A DNA stretch of 64,000 bases from Streptomyces chumphonensis (GCF_014779715.1 NZ_JACXYU010000010.1:147997-211996); one strand, 5' to 3'. Positions 45,266 through 54,183 are shown, counted from the first letter of the stretch. Numbers and translations: made by a program. The notes: generated by a model not told the origin, from the sequence alone.

Positions 45266-45645
45266 GCCCCGTCCGGCTGATCTCCTACGCGGGTCTCGGC
45301 GTGCTCGGCGCCGTCACCGCCCTGACCGGCACGCTCGTGCACGCCGCCTGGTTCCCCGGTGGGCTGCTGCTGGCCCTGGCGGGCACGGCGGCCGTCTGCG
45401 TGGGCGGTTCCCTTCTGACGCGCACCCGCGCGGGCGCGGCCGTTCCCGCCGTCGCCTGGACCCTCACCGTGCTGGTGCTGTTGGTATGGACCAGGCCCGA
45501 AGGGGACTTCCTCTTCGGGACGGCGCTCGGCTCCTACGTCTTCCTCTACGGCGGCATGGTGCTCGCTGTGATCTGTGCCACCGTCGCGCCACCCGGAGGG
45601 TTGCGTTTCGACGGTCCAGGAGACCTTGCCGGACGCCCCCAGTAA
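45262..45645 (+). CDS. DUF6113-type membrane protein
   Basis: A 127-residue protein with four hydrophobic segments (LISYAGLGVLGAVTALTGTLVHA, GGLLLALAGTAAVCVGG, AVPAVAWTLTVLVLLVW, LGSYVFLYGGMVLAVICATVA). WTRPEGDFLF between the last two is the conserved element of this actinobacterial family, whose function is unknown. GTG 45262 overlaps the mshB stop, so the two are co-translated. Confidence 0.8.
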   Translation: MSPVRLISYAGLGVLGAVTALTGTLVHAAWFPGGLLLALAGTAAVCVGGSLLTRTRAGAAVPAVAWTLTVLVLLVWTRPEGDFLFGTALGSYVFLYGGMVLAVICATVAPPGGLRFDGPGDLAGRPQ

Positions 45646-45723
45646 GGTAGTGCCGCCGGCGAGCCGTACTCGCAACACCATCCCCATCGATGAGTGCGGC
45701 GCACCCAACCGGGAGATCCTGTT

Positions 45724-47439
45724 TTGAGCCGTGAAACCGACAGTTCGAATCCGGCGGGCAACGAACCGGGCGAACCGAAGACCGAGACCACGCTGACCAC
45801 GCGCATCCGCATCAACATTCCCGGGTCGCGGCCCATTCCGCCGGTCGTCATGCGCAAGCCGGTGAGCGAGGAGGAGGCCCGGGCCGACGAAGGCGCGCCC
45901 GCGCCGGACGCGGCCGGGCCGCCGACGCCGCCGTCCGGAACCGCCGCCCCGGAGGCCGGAGCGGGCGGCCGGGAGACCAGCTCCTGGTTCGCGCCCCGCA
46001 AGCCGCCCGCCGGTCCGCCGCCGCCGGACGAGCAACAGGCCCCGGACGCAGGACCGGTGTCGCCGCAGCAGACGCCGCCCGGTGGCACCGACACCACGCG
46101 GCCGCAGGCGCCCGCGCCGCACGCGCCGCCGCCCGGCGGGCCCGCCGGGCCGACGACCGGGGCGACGGGTGACATGCCGCTGCTGCCGCCGGAGTTCACG
46201 GTCGACGGTCCCGGACAGCAGCCCCCAGGGCCGCCGTCGGTCCTGGCGCCGCCGCCCGGAGCGCAGTTCGACACCTACGGCGAACCCGCGCCGCACGGCG
46301 CACCCCATGTGGACGACGTGGACGAGGCGCAGCACGACGCGCACCGGCCCGGCGTCGGTGACACCGCCCCCGGCGGGATCCCGGCGGTGTCCGGACCCGG
46401 GGAGCCGGCGCCGGACCCGTTCGCCGAGCCCGCCGCGCCCACGCCGCCCGCGCCCCGACCGGCTCCGGCGGCGTCCCGGCCGCCCGCCAAGAAGGGCCGC
46501 TCGAAGCTGACGCTGGTCGGTGTCGCGGTGGTCGGCGTCCTCGGCATCGCCTACGGCGCGGGGCTGCTCATGAATCACGCCGACGTCCCGAACGGCACCA
46601 CCGTGCTCGGCGTCGACATCGGCGGTACCGCCAAGGAGGAGGCCGTCGCCTCGTTGGAGCGGCGGATCGGAGACCGGGCGACGGAACCGCTCACGCTCGA
46701 CGTCGGCGGCACCCCGCACGAGTTGAAGCCCAGCGTCGCCGGGCTCTCCTTCGACGCCGAGACCACCGTGGCAGGGGTGTCGGGGCGCGAGTACAACCCG
46801 ATCGCCGTGATCGGCTCGCTCGTCGGCGGTGAGCACCCGGCCGAGCCCGTCTTCACCGTGGACGAGGAGAAGCTGCGGGCCGCGCTGGCCGAGCTCGGCG
46901 GCGGCGCGGGCGGTGCCCAGGACGGGATGATCCGGTTCGAGGGCGGCGAGCCGGTCGTCGTCGAGGGCCGGGCGCGGCAGGCCGTCGACCCGGAGCAGGC
47001 GGCCGAGACCGTCGAGGCCGCCTACCGGGAGCGGGCGGCCACCGGCCAGGACACCGTGATCGAGCTTCCCGTGGGCGAGCAGACGCCCCAGGTCACCGAC
47101 GCGGAGTTCGAGCGCGCGATCGAGGAGTTCGGCGAGCCCGCCATGTCCGGGCTGGTCACCGTGCGGGCCGGGACGGCTGAGATCAGCTTCAGCCCCGAGC
47201 GCTCCCTGCCCAAGTTCCTCTCGATGCGGGCGACGCCGGACGGCAAGCTCGTCGACCACTACGACCTGGAAGCGCTGGAGGAGCTGTACGGCAGCACCTT
47301 CGACGGTGTCCTGGTCACGCGCGGGGACGGCAGCAGCACGCCGGTCACCCCGGAGGACGTGGCCGGGGTGCTCCGCACCGCGCTGCTGGAGACGGACCCG
47401 GCGCAGCGGGTCGGCGTCATCGAGCTGAACGGCGGGTAG
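45724..47439 (+). CDS. Membrane protein with proline-rich cytosolic arm and YoaR-like domain
   Basis: A 571-residue protein. TTG 45724 is favoured by GGGAGATCC at good spacing. Residues 1-255 are Pro/Ala/Gly-rich and disordered, starting with a short conserved piece TTRIRINIPGSRPIPPVVMR. One membrane segment (LTLVGVAVVGVLGIAYGAGLLM) follows KKGRSK. Outside are two YoaR/PG_binding_4 repeats (NGTTVLGVDIGGTAKEEAVASLERRI; TPHELKPSVAGLSFDAETTVAGV), a fold associated with peptidoglycan. No L,D-transpeptidase or VanW core is visible, so it is probably structural. Cell-wall role inferred. Confidence 0.8.
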   Translation: MSRETDSSNPAGNEPGEPKTETTLTTRIRINIPGSRPIPPVVMRKPVSEEEARADEGAPAPDAAGPPTPPSGTAAPEAGAGGRETSSWFAPRKPPAGPPPPDEQQAPDAGPVSPQQTPPGGTDTTRPQAPAPHAPPPGGPAGPTTGATGDMPLLPPEFTVDGPGQQPPGPPSVLAPPPGAQFDTYGEPAPHGAPHVDDVDEAQHDAHRPGVGDTAPGGIPAVSGPGEPAPDPFAEPAAPTPPAPRPAPAASRPPAKKGRSKLTLVGVAVVGVLGIAYGAGLLMNHADVPNGTTVLGVDIGGTAKEEAVASLERRIGDRATEPLTLDVGGTPHELKPSVAGLSFDAETTVAGVSGREYNPIAVIGSLVGGEHPAEPVFTVDEEKLRAALAELGGGAGGAQDGMIRFEGGEPVVVEGRARQAVDPEQAAETVEAAYRERAATGQDTVIELPVGEQTPQVTDAEFERAIEEFGEPAMSGLVTVRAGTAEISFSPERSLPKFLSMRATPDGKLVDHYDLEALEELYGSTFDGVLVTRGDGSSTPVTPEDVAGVLRTALLETDPAQRVGVIELNGG

Positions 47440-47465
47440 GCGGCGCGGGCAGCGACTCCGCGTGC

Positions 47466-47493
47466 CGGGCCCGGCTCAGTTGAGCCGGGCCCG
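47466..47493. terminator. Palindromic hairpin between convergent genes
   Basis: CGGGCCCGGCTCA and TGAGCCGGGCCCG are separated by two bases and include the stop codon of the opposing SirB1-type gene. Confidence 0.65.
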
Positions 47494-48372
47494 CGCGGCG
47501 TGCGCCTCACCGCGTGCGCTCCGCGCGGCGTCCGGGTCGGCCGCCGCGACGAGGTCGGCGTACTCCTCCAGCGCCCGTGCGCCGCCGAGGAAGTCCCCGC
47601 GTTCCACCAGCAACCGGGCCCGCTCGTGCCGGAGCCGCACCGGGTGGTGCGGCAGCAGCAGGGACAACTCCACCGCCCAGAGCCGGACGTCGACGCGCTC
47701 CGGGCGGGCCGCGGCCCAGACCCGGATGTTGCCGAGGATCCGCCGCACGATGTCCAGCGGTTCGGCCGGGACCAGCAGGGACGGGGACAGCCGCCCGCCC
47801 GTCCCGAACCCCGCCCCGGCGACCAGCGCCCCGGCGTCCTCCGGGGAGAGCGGCCGGCCGCCCGCGAACGGGTCGGCCAGCACGTGGTCGGGCCCCTGCG
47901 GATCGCCGAAGCCGACGACGAAGTGGCCGGGCAGCCCCACCCCGTGGACCGGCGCCCCCGCCCGCCGGGCCACCTCCAGCCACACGACCGACAGCAGGAT
48001 CGGCAGCCCGCGCCGGCGCCGCAGGACCGCCCCGAGCAGGGAGGAGTCCAGCCGCTGGTAGTCCGCCTCGGTGCCGTGGAAGCCCTCACGCCCGCCCAGC
48101 AGCCCGGCCAGGGCCCCCGCCCACTCCTCGGGGGTGCGTCCGGTGGCGTAGGGCAGCAGCCCGGTCAGCCGGTCCAGCTCGATCTGCCCGGCGTCCACGA
48201 TCGCGTCCACCCGGCTCTCCGGGGAGACGACGAGCGGGGTCCCGCCCGCGTGCGGGGAGACCTCGCCCGCTTCCGGATCGGCCGCCGCGCAGATCAGCAG
48301 GCACAGCACCGCGAGGTCGGGGCGCTCGGCGCGGACGGCCTCGGAGAACCGTTCCCGTACGGTCGGGTCCAT
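47476..48372 (-). CDS. SirB1-family transglutaminase-like protein
   Basis: A 298-residue cytosolic protein; ATG 48372. SirB1 pattern: YQRLDSSLLGAVLRRRRGLPILLSVVWLEVARRAGAPVHGVGLPGHFVVGF, where the conserved His in PGHF belongs to a transglutaminase-like core and the usual Cys position is not obvious. A C-terminal helical repeat part (VELSLLLPHHPVRLRHERARLLVERGDFLGGARALEEY) resembles a TPR. Function unknown across bacteria. The GNAT gene lies directly upstream on the same strand, 14 bases away, forming a likely operon. Confidence 0.85.
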   Translation of the reverse strand: MDPTVRERFSEAVRAERPDLAVLCLLICAAADPEAGEVSPHAGGTPLVVSPESRVDAIVDAGQIELDRLTGLLPYATGRTPEEWAGALAGLLGGREGFHGTEADYQRLDSSLLGAVLRRRRGLPILLSVVWLEVARRAGAPVHGVGLPGHFVVGFGDPQGPDHVLADPFAGGRPLSPEDAGALVAGAGFGTGGRLSPSLLVPAEPLDIVRRILGNIRVWAAARPERVDVRLWAVELSLLLPHHPVRLRHERARLLVERGDFLGGARALEEYADLVAAADPDAARSARGEAHAARARLN

Positions 48373-48386
48373 GGTGCGCCCGCCCC

Positions 48387-49430
48387 TCAGCCCCGCGACG
48401 CGGGGTCGTGGTGGCCGTGGCGGTAGTGGTGATAGCGGTGGTGCGCGGCGAAGCCGAGCCGCTCGTAGAGGGCGAGCGCCGGCTCGTTGTCCGACTCCAC
48501 CTGGAGGTACGCCGCCGAGGCGCCCTCCGCCAGCGCCCGCCGGGCCAGTGCGGCCATGACCGCCGAGGCCAGACCCTCCCGGCGGCGGGCCGGATCGACC
48601 TCGACCGCCGCGAACCCCGCCCAGCGGCCGTCGACCACGCACCGCCCCACGGCGGCCGGTGCCCCCTCGCCGGGCACCGCGGCGAACCACACGGAGGGCC
48701 CGCCGCCGAGCACCGAGGCGACCTCGGGCGGCGCCTCGCGGGATCGCCGGTAGCGCGCCAGCCACCCGGCGTCGACCGTTCGGCTCAGCACGACCGTCGC
48801 CTCAGCGCCCTGCCCGGTGGCGGTGCGCCCGGCGTGCATCTCCTGCGCCACGTCGGCGACCGGGGCCAGCCCGGCGATCCGCACCTCGGCCGAGACCTCG
48901 CGCCGCCAGCCGCGCTCGTCCAGCGCCGCCGCCAGCGCTTCGTCGGTGCCCTCGGCCCCGGTGGCGACCTGGAGGTAGGCGGGCAGGCCGCGCCGGGCGT
49001 ACCAGGCGGTGACGTGGTCGAGCGCGGCGTCGAGGGGCAGGCCCGGATCCCCCAGCGGCAGCACGGAGTTCGCCCGCCGGGTGAAACCGCCGGACGCGCG
49101 CAGCGTCCAGTCGCCCAGCCGCTCGCTCTCCACCGCGGGCCAGCCCCGCGCGGCGACGAGCGCCAGCTCGCGGTACCCCGCGGCCGGGAGCCCGCGACGG
49201 CGCGCCGGGGTGGGCGGCACGACCTTCGCGGCGACGAGACGCGTGGCCGGAATACGCACCGTCTCCCCGTCCCGTCGTGTGATCTGCACCACGCCGTGTG
49301 TCCACGAGGTGAGAACGCCGACCGTGTCGGTGAGCCGCCCCGCCCGTTCCCCGGGGTCCGTCAGGCTCCGAACGGATACACGTTTTCCCACGTCATCGGC
49401 GGTGATGCGAACTTCGTGCCGTCCGCTCAT
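48387..49430 (-). CDS. GNAT-family N-acetyltransferase
   Basis: A 347-residue protein. ATG 49430 is chosen; a GTG four codons upstream is possible. The first 70 residues form a small beta-rich domain (VRITADDVGKRVSVRSL, GVVQITRRDGETVRIPATRLVAAKVVPP), then a linker, a degenerate first acetyltransferase half and a second with the acetyl-CoA loop (VEVDPARRREGLASAVMAALARRAL, YLQVESDNEPALALYERLGFAAHHRYHHYR). The substrate is unknown. It heads a two-gene unit with the SirB1 gene. Confidence 0.88.
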   Translation of the reverse strand: MSGRHEVRITADDVGKRVSVRSLTDPGERAGRLTDTVGVLTSWTHGVVQITRRDGETVRIPATRLVAAKVVPPTPARRRGLPAAGYRELALVAARGWPAVESERLGDWTLRASGGFTRRANSVLPLGDPGLPLDAALDHVTAWYARRGLPAYLQVATGAEGTDEALAAALDERGWRREVSAEVRIAGLAPVADVAQEMHAGRTATGQGAEATVVLSRTVDAGWLARYRRSREAPPEVASVLGGGPSVWFAAVPGEGAPAAVGRCVVDGRWAGFAAVEVDPARRREGLASAVMAALARRALAEGASAAYLQVESDNEPALALYERLGFAAHHRYHHYRHGHHDPASRG

Positions 49431-49555
49431 GGTGAATTCCACTGCTCTGTCTGACCCTCTTGTTCGTCTCGTGCCCGGGAACGGCGATACTAGATGCGGG
49501 CATCGACGACGCCGCGCTCCCGCGCGATATGGCCCTACCGAGGAGGAACGACAGC

Positions 49556-49882
49556 GTGACCTACGTCATCGCGCAGCCTTGTGTCGACCTGAAGGACAAG
49601 GCGTGCATCGAGGAGTGCCCCGTCGACTGCATCTACGAGGGCAAGCGGTCCTTGTACATCCACCCGGACGAATGCGTCGACTGCGGGGCCTGTGAGCCGG
49701 TCTGCCCGGTGGAGGCGATCTTCTACGAGGACGACACCCCGGAGGAGTGGCAGGACTTCTACAAGGCGAACGTCGAGTTCTTCGACGAGCTCGGTTCGCC
49801 CGGCGGCGCGAGCAAGCTCGGCCTGATCGACCGGGACCATCCGTTCGTGGCCGCGCTGCCGCCGCAGGAGCACAACGAGTGA
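49556..49882 (+). CDS. fdxA: Seven-iron ferredoxin
   Basis: A 108-residue electron carrier. GTG 49556 follows AGGAGGA. YVIAQPCVDLKDKACIEECPVDCIYEGKR and YIHPDECVDCGACEPVCPVEAIFYEDD give the cysteine sets for one [3Fe-4S] and one [4Fe-4S] cluster. The C-terminal extension (WQDFYKANVEFFDELGSPGGASKLG) is typical of actinobacterial FdxA/FdxC, which deliver electrons to cytochrome P450s. Location before dapC is conserved in actinobacteria. Confidence 0.96.
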   Translation: MTYVIAQPCVDLKDKACIEECPVDCIYEGKRSLYIHPDECVDCGACEPVCPVEAIFYEDDTPEEWQDFYKANVEFFDELGSPGGASKLGLIDRDHPFVAALPPQEHNE

Positions 49883-49992
49883 CGCGACCGCGTCCCCGCG
49901 CGTGACGCGATGCGCGACGGAACGCGTGGCACGACGGCGTGCGCCGGGCGCGCGCCGTCGACGTCGCGCCCCGGACGCCTGAGCCCACGCGG

Positions 49993-50037
49993 ACACCACG
50001 GTCCCGTACGGTGCGACGCCGTACGGGACCGTGGTGT
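49993..50037 (+). terminator. Hairpin after fdxA
   Basis: Arms 49993-50011 and 50019-50037 form a perfect 19 bp stem (core CCACGGTCCCGTACGG) with a seven-base loop. Confidence 0.8.
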
Positions 50038-50170
50038 ATGCCGGGGTGTGCGGTATGCCCGCCCCACGCGTCGCGCGTGTCCCGGACGTCGCTGCGCGTC
50101 CCGCACGTCACCGCCAGCGTGCCGCGGGCTTCCGCGCGCGACGCCGAGAAGAGAAAGCGAGCCCCCGCAC

Positions 50171-51277
50171 GTGCCCACCCCGCCCTCCCTGTCGTCCCGG
50201 CTCCCCGTCTTCCCCTGGGACCGGCTGGAGCCGTACAAGGCCACCGCGGCCGACCACCCCGGTGGCATCGTCGACCTGTCCGTCGGCACGCCGGTCGACC
50301 CGGTGCCGGAGGTGATCCAGCGGGCCCTCGCCGACGCGAGTGACCGGCCCGGCTATCCGACGGTGTGGGGCACGCCCGAACTGCGGGACGCGATCACCGG
50401 GTGGTGCGCACGCCGCCTCGGCGCCCGGGGCCTTGGCCCCGCCGAGGTCCTGCCCGTGGTCGGCTCGAAGGAACTGGTCGCCTGGCTCCCGGTCCAGCTC
50501 GGGCTGCGACCGGGTGACCGGGTGGCCTTCCCGCGCCTGGCCTACCCGACCTACGAGGTCGGCGCGCGGCTCGCCGGGGCGGAACCCGTCGCGTACGACG
50601 ATCCGCGCGACGTCGACCCGGAGGGGCTGCGCCTGCTGTGGCTCAACTCGCCGTCCAACCCGACCGGGCGGGTCCTCGACGCCGACGTGCTGCGCGCCAC
50701 GGTCGCCTGGGCCCGTGAGCACGGGGTGCTGCTGTTCAGCGACGAGTGCTACCTGGAGCTGGGCTGGGAGGCCGACCCCGTCTCCGTCCTGCACCCGGAC
50801 GTCTGCGGGGAGAGCCACGAGGGCGTCGTCGCCGTCCACTCGCTCTCCAAGCGCTCCAACCTCGCCGGCTACCGGGCGGCCTTCCTGGCCGGGGACGCCG
50901 GGGTGCTGGGGGAGCTGCTGGCGATCCGCAAGCACGGCGGGATGATGGTGCCCGCGCCGGTGCAGGCCGCCACCGTCGCCGCGCTGAACGACGACGCGCA
51001 CGTGGCCGAGCAGCGCCTGCGGTACGCGGCCCGCCGGGACGCCCTGCGTGCGGCGCTGGAGAAGTCCGGGTTCCGCATCGAGCACAGCGAGGCGTCCCTC
51101 TACCTCTGGGCGACCCGCGACGAGCCCTGCTGGGAGACGGTCGCGGACCTCGCCGGACGCGGCGTCCTCGTCGCCCCCGGCGACTTCTACGGCCCGGCCG
51201 GCGACCGGTTCGTGCGGGTGGCGCTCACCGCCACCGACGAGCGCGTCGCGGAGGCCGTCCGCCGTCTCGCGGCCTGA
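50171..51277 (+). CDS. dapC: Succinyldiaminopimelate transaminase DapC
   Basis: A 368-residue class I PLP aminotransferase of the succinylase lysine/diaminopimelate route. LPVFPWDRLEPYKATAADHPGGIVDLSVGTPVDPVP is the DapC-type start. Cofactor residues: NSPSNPTGRVL, FSDECYLELGW, and the Schiff-base Lys in VAVHSLSKRSNLAGYRAAF. GTG 50171 follows GAAGAGAAAG. It acts one step before DapE, encoded at 53107. Confidence 0.94.
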   Translation: MPTPPSLSSRLPVFPWDRLEPYKATAADHPGGIVDLSVGTPVDPVPEVIQRALADASDRPGYPTVWGTPELRDAITGWCARRLGARGLGPAEVLPVVGSKELVAWLPVQLGLRPGDRVAFPRLAYPTYEVGARLAGAEPVAYDDPRDVDPEGLRLLWLNSPSNPTGRVLDADVLRATVAWAREHGVLLFSDECYLELGWEADPVSVLHPDVCGESHEGVVAVHSLSKRSNLAGYRAAFLAGDAGVLGELLAIRKHGGMMVPAPVQAATVAALNDDAHVAEQRLRYAARRDALRAALEKSGFRIEHSEASLYLWATRDEPCWETVADLAGRGVLVAPGDFYGPAGDRFVRVALTATDERVAEAVRRLAA

Positions 51278-51290
51278 GCCCCGGCGCACC

Positions 51291-51331
51291 GAAGCCCGGG
51301 GGCCACGGGATCACCGTGGCCCCCGGGCTTC
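51291..51331. terminator. Hairpin after dapC
   Basis: Arms 51291-51308 and 51314-51331 give a perfect 18 bp stem (core GCCCGGGGGCCACGG) with loop GATCA. It serves dapC and the opposing gene at 51348. Confidence 0.85.
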
Positions 51332-51347
51332 GTCCGGGCCGGGCGGG

Positions 51348-51806
51348 TCAGAGGGGGAGACCCGCCAGGGAGCCCTCGCCCAGCGGCACGTTGCCGGTCA
51401 GCTTGTCGGTCGGCAGGGCGTCGGTGGGCAGACCGTCCTCGGTCACGTTCGAGACGGCCTTGCCGAGCATGTCGCCGCCCGGCGCGGAGGCCTCGTCCGC
51501 CAGGCCGTCCGCGATGGGCAGTGCGGACTTGCCGAGCGCCCCCACGGTGCGCCCGGCCGCCGGGACGCCCTCCGCCACGGCCTCGCTCCCGGCCGCACCG
51601 GCCAGCTCGGAGACGTTGCCGACCGCGCCGTCGACCCCGCCGCCGAGGTCCTGGCCGTCCAGGCTGTCCAGCGTGCTCAGCCCGCCGAGGGTGGGCGTGG
51701 CGGGCAGCGGGGCGGCCTGGGCCGAGCCGGCGGCGGCACCGACGACGGAGGCCGCGCCCGCGGCCGTCAGCAGTGCGCTCTTGGCGATCCGGCGCGTGAA
51801 GGACAT
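51348..51806 (-). CDS. Small secreted Gly/Ala/Leu-rich protein
   Basis: A 152-residue precursor. The signal peptide MSFTRRIAKSALLTAAGAASVVGAAAGSAQA is followed by a mature part of about 120 residues without Cys, made of short Leu/Gly/Asp/Pro runs (LGGLSTLDSLDGQDLGGGVDGAVGNV, LPTDALPTDKLTGNVPLGEG). Streptomycetes have several such proteins, sometimes misnamed ATP-binding. No catalytic motif is visible. ATG 51806 follows AAGGAGC. Confidence 0.75.
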   Translation of the reverse strand: MSFTRRIAKSALLTAAGAASVVGAAAGSAQAAPLPATPTLGGLSTLDSLDGQDLGGGVDGAVGNVSELAGAAGSEAVAEGVPAAGRTVGALGKSALPIADGLADEASAPGGDMLGKAVSNVTEDGLPTDALPTDKLTGNVPLGEGSLAGLPL

Positions 51807-52146
51807 GATGCTCCTTTGACGGAGGGGTGTTGAGGCTGGTCTTCCGCCCGCCGGGCGCTACGCGGTGGACGCTGCCCGGTGGACGCTGTGCCTATCGGCT
51901 CCGGCGCCCTTTTGGTTGCGGCCGCTCCGGGTAAAGGATTCGCAATGTGTCGCATCATATGGGTGGGGCAAAGCGGGCAATCCTCCTGCGCGGAAGCGCC
52001 GTTGTGCACCCGATACCCGGCCGCCGCAAGGGGGACGCCCCGTTCGTCGAGGCGGCCGGTGAAACCGGCGCGGCCGTCACCCCCGGTACGTGCGGCTGAC
52101 ACCTCCGAGTGACCCGGAGCGGGCCCCCGACCGTGACGCGGGGGCG
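51807..52146 (-). promoter_or_regulatory. 340 bp upstream region of the secreted protein gene
   Basis: No gene recognised. The middle (51930-52000) is less GC-rich and likely holds the promoter for the secreted protein on the minus strand. I cannot name its hexamers with confidence. Confidence 0.35.
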
Positions 52147-53049
52147 TCAGCCCGCCGCGGCCGTGTCCTTCGGGGCGAGGGTGATCCGCACCTCGGCCCG
52201 GCCGGCGCCCTCGGCAGCGCGCCAGCCGTCGCCGGACGCGGCCACGTCCCACTCCCGGTCGGCGTACGCGACCTCGGCGATACCCAGTTCGGAGGCGTTC
52301 GCCACGGCCCAGTGCGCCAGCTCCCAGCCACGCCGCTCGTCCTGCCCGACCGGCAGGACGACCCGTTCGGCCGGCACACTGCGGCCCCCGCCGACGTCCG
52401 CGGGCGCGAGCGCGTCCGCGCCGAACTCCCGGGCCAGCTTCCGCCGGACCTCGCCCGCGTCGCCCGCTCGCGTCATCGCGATGCCGGTGCAGCTGAGGGA
52501 CGCGGCGGCCTGGCCGGTGAGCGCCTCCGTGAGCAGGGCGGCCGTCGGCTCGTGCTTGGCGTACGCGTCCGGGAACCCGCTGCGCTGCACCTCCTGCGCG
52601 GCGACCGTCAGCGGCAGTTCGGTGTAGTCCGGCACCTCGACCAGGCCCTCGTAGAACTTTCCCGCCGAGTAGACCGGGTCCATGATCTCGTCCGGCGCAC
52701 CCCAGCCCATCGAGGGCCGTTGCTGGAAGAGACCGAGCGAGTCGCGGTCGCCGTAGTCGATGTTCCGCAGGCTGGACTCCTGCATCGCGGTGGCCAGACC
52801 TATCGTCACCGCCCGGTCGGGCAGGCTCCGGGCCCGCGCCACGGCGGCGATCGTCGCCGCGTTGCGCGCCATCTCCGGCTCCAGCTCGTAGGGCTCCCGG
52901 CCCTCACCGCCCCGCACCACGCAGCGCGGCGCACCGCCGCCCGTCGACACGTACTGCACCACCAGGTAGCCGGCCAGTGCGAGCAGCACCACGCCCGCCG
53001 CGGTGAACCGCAGCCACCGCCCGCCCGTACCCGCTCGCGGCTCGCCCAT
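52147..53049 (-). CDS. Membrane-anchored lysozyme-like protein
   Basis: A 300-residue protein with an N-terminal membrane anchor (WLRFTAAGVVLLALAGYLVVQYV). Outside, ARNAATIAAVARARSLPDRAVTIGLATAMQESSLRNIDYGDRDSLGLFQQRPSMGWG reads like a lysozyme-like/transglycosylase fold: helix, Glu in QESS, then the GLFQQRPS turn. The C-terminal 100 residues are predicted mixed strand/helix without match. Streptomycete homologues are often labelled heavy metal transporter without support. The catalytic role of the Glu is inference. It lies back to back with dapE. Confidence 0.7.
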   Translation of the reverse strand: MGEPRAGTGGRWLRFTAAGVVLLALAGYLVVQYVSTGGGAPRCVVRGGEGREPYELEPEMARNAATIAAVARARSLPDRAVTIGLATAMQESSLRNIDYGDRDSLGLFQQRPSMGWGAPDEIMDPVYSAGKFYEGLVEVPDYTELPLTVAAQEVQRSGFPDAYAKHEPTAALLTEALTGQAAASLSCTGIAMTRAGDAGEVRRKLAREFGADALAPADVGGGRSVPAERVVLPVGQDERRGWELAHWAVANASELGIAEVAYADREWDVAASGDGWRAAEGAGRAEVRITLAPKDTAAAG

Positions 53050-53093
53050 GCGCTCAGCCTAACGGGCGTACGGGATCCCCCAGCCGGCACCGG

Positions 53094-53099
53094 TAGGGT
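53094..53099 (+). promoter_or_regulatory. Candidate -10 of a leaderless dapE transcript
   Basis: TAGGGT ends seven bases before the dapE ATG, with no ribosome site between. This matches the arrangement of leaderless streptomycete messages. Confidence 0.45.
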
Positions 53100-53106
53100 C
53101 GGGCGC

Positions 53107-54183
53107 ATGGCCGTATCGAAGCTGGACCTGCACCAGGACGCGGCGCGCCTCACCGCGCAGCTCGTCGACATCCCCTCCGTGAGCGGCGACGAGAAGGTCC
53201 TCGCCGACGCGATCGAGCGGGCGCTCGCGGAGTGCGGCCACCTCACCGTCGACCGGTACGGCAACAACGTCGTGGCCCGAACGCACCTCGGCCGCCCCGA
53301 GCGGGTCGTGCTCGCCGGGCACATCGACACGGTGCCCGTCGCGGACAACCTGCCCTCGCGCCGGGACGCGGACGGCTTCCTGTGGGGCTGCGGCACCTCC
53401 GACATGAAGGCCGGCGTCGCCGTCCAGCTGCGCGTCGCCGCGACCGTGCCCGAGCCCAACCGCGACGTCACGTTCGTCTTCTACGACAACGAGGAGGTGG
53501 CCGCGCATCTCAACGGCCTCGGCCACCTCGCGACGGCCCGACCCGACTGGCTCGCGGGGGACTTCGCCGTCCTCCTCGAACCGTCCGGCGGCGAGGTCGA
53601 GGGCGGCTGCCAGGGCACCCTGCGCGTCAAGCTGCACCTGGCCGGCACCCGCGCCCACTCCGCCCGCAGCTGGCTCGGCGACAACGCCGTCCACCGCGCC
53701 GCGCCCGTGCTGGCCCGGCTGGCCGACTACGCACCGCGCCGCGTCGAGATCGACGGGCTGGAGTACCGCGAGGGTCTCAACGCCGTCGGCATCGAGGGCG
53801 GCGTCGCGGGCAACGTCATCCCCGACGCCTGCGTCGTCACCGTCAACTACCGCTACGCGCCCGACCTCGACGAGGAGCGCGCCCTGGCCCACGTGCGCGA
53901 GGTGTTCGACGGCTGCGGCGTGCGCGAGCTCGTCGTCGACGACCACTCCGGCGGGGCGCTGCCCGGCCTCTCCCACCCGGCGGCGGCCGCCTTCATCGAG
54001 GCCGTCGGCGGCAGCCCCCGGGCCAAGTTCGGCTGGACGGACGTCTCACGCTTCAGCGCGCTGGGCGTGCCCGCCGTCAACTACGGCCCCGGCGAACCGA
54101 ACCTGGCCCACAAGGTCGACGAGCGCGTCGAGGAGGCGCTGATCCTCCACTGCGAGGAGCGGCTGCGGGCCTGGCTCTCGTGA
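53107..54183 (+). CDS. dapE: Succinyl-diaminopimelate desuccinylase DapE
   Basis: A 358-residue M20 metallohydrolase giving LL-diaminopimelate for lysine and peptidoglycan. Zinc ligands: LAGHIDTVPVADN, GCGTSDMKAGVAVQL, FVFYDNEEVAAHLNGLG, VLLEPSGGEVEGGCQGTLRV and the last His in NLAHKVDERV. The dimerisation insert starts GTRAHSARSWLGDNAVHR. In an intact actinobacterial DapE the Glu-Glu pair (NEE) is catalytic, as here. ATG 53107 is fixed by the MAVSKLDLHQDAARLTAQLVD-like start. Confidence 0.95.
   Translation: MAVSKLDLHQDAARLTAQLVDIPSVSGDEKVLADAIERALAECGHLTVDRYGNNVVARTHLGRPERVVLAGHIDTVPVADNLPSRRDADGFLWGCGTSDMKAGVAVQLRVAATVPEPNRDVTFVFYDNEEVAAHLNGLGHLATARPDWLAGDFAVLLEPSGGEVEGGCQGTLRVKLHLAGTRAHSARSWLGDNAVHRAAPVLARLADYAPRRVEIDGLEYREGLNAVGIEGGVAGNVIPDACVVTVNYRYAPDLDEERALAHVREVFDGCGVRELVVDDHSGGALPGLSHPAAAAFIEAVGGSPRAKFGWTDVSRFSALGVPAVNYGPGEPNLAHKVDERVEEALILHCEERLRAWLS

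Noticed and set aside
45742..45762. GTTCGAATCC, resembling a tRNA T-loop
   Set aside because: No acceptor or anticodon stem around it and it lies in the coding start of the YoaR-type gene.
49910..50110. Possible small gene between fdxA and dapC
   Set aside because: Sequence is dominated by CG-rich inverted repeats including a 19 bp terminator; no start context or conserved protein pattern.
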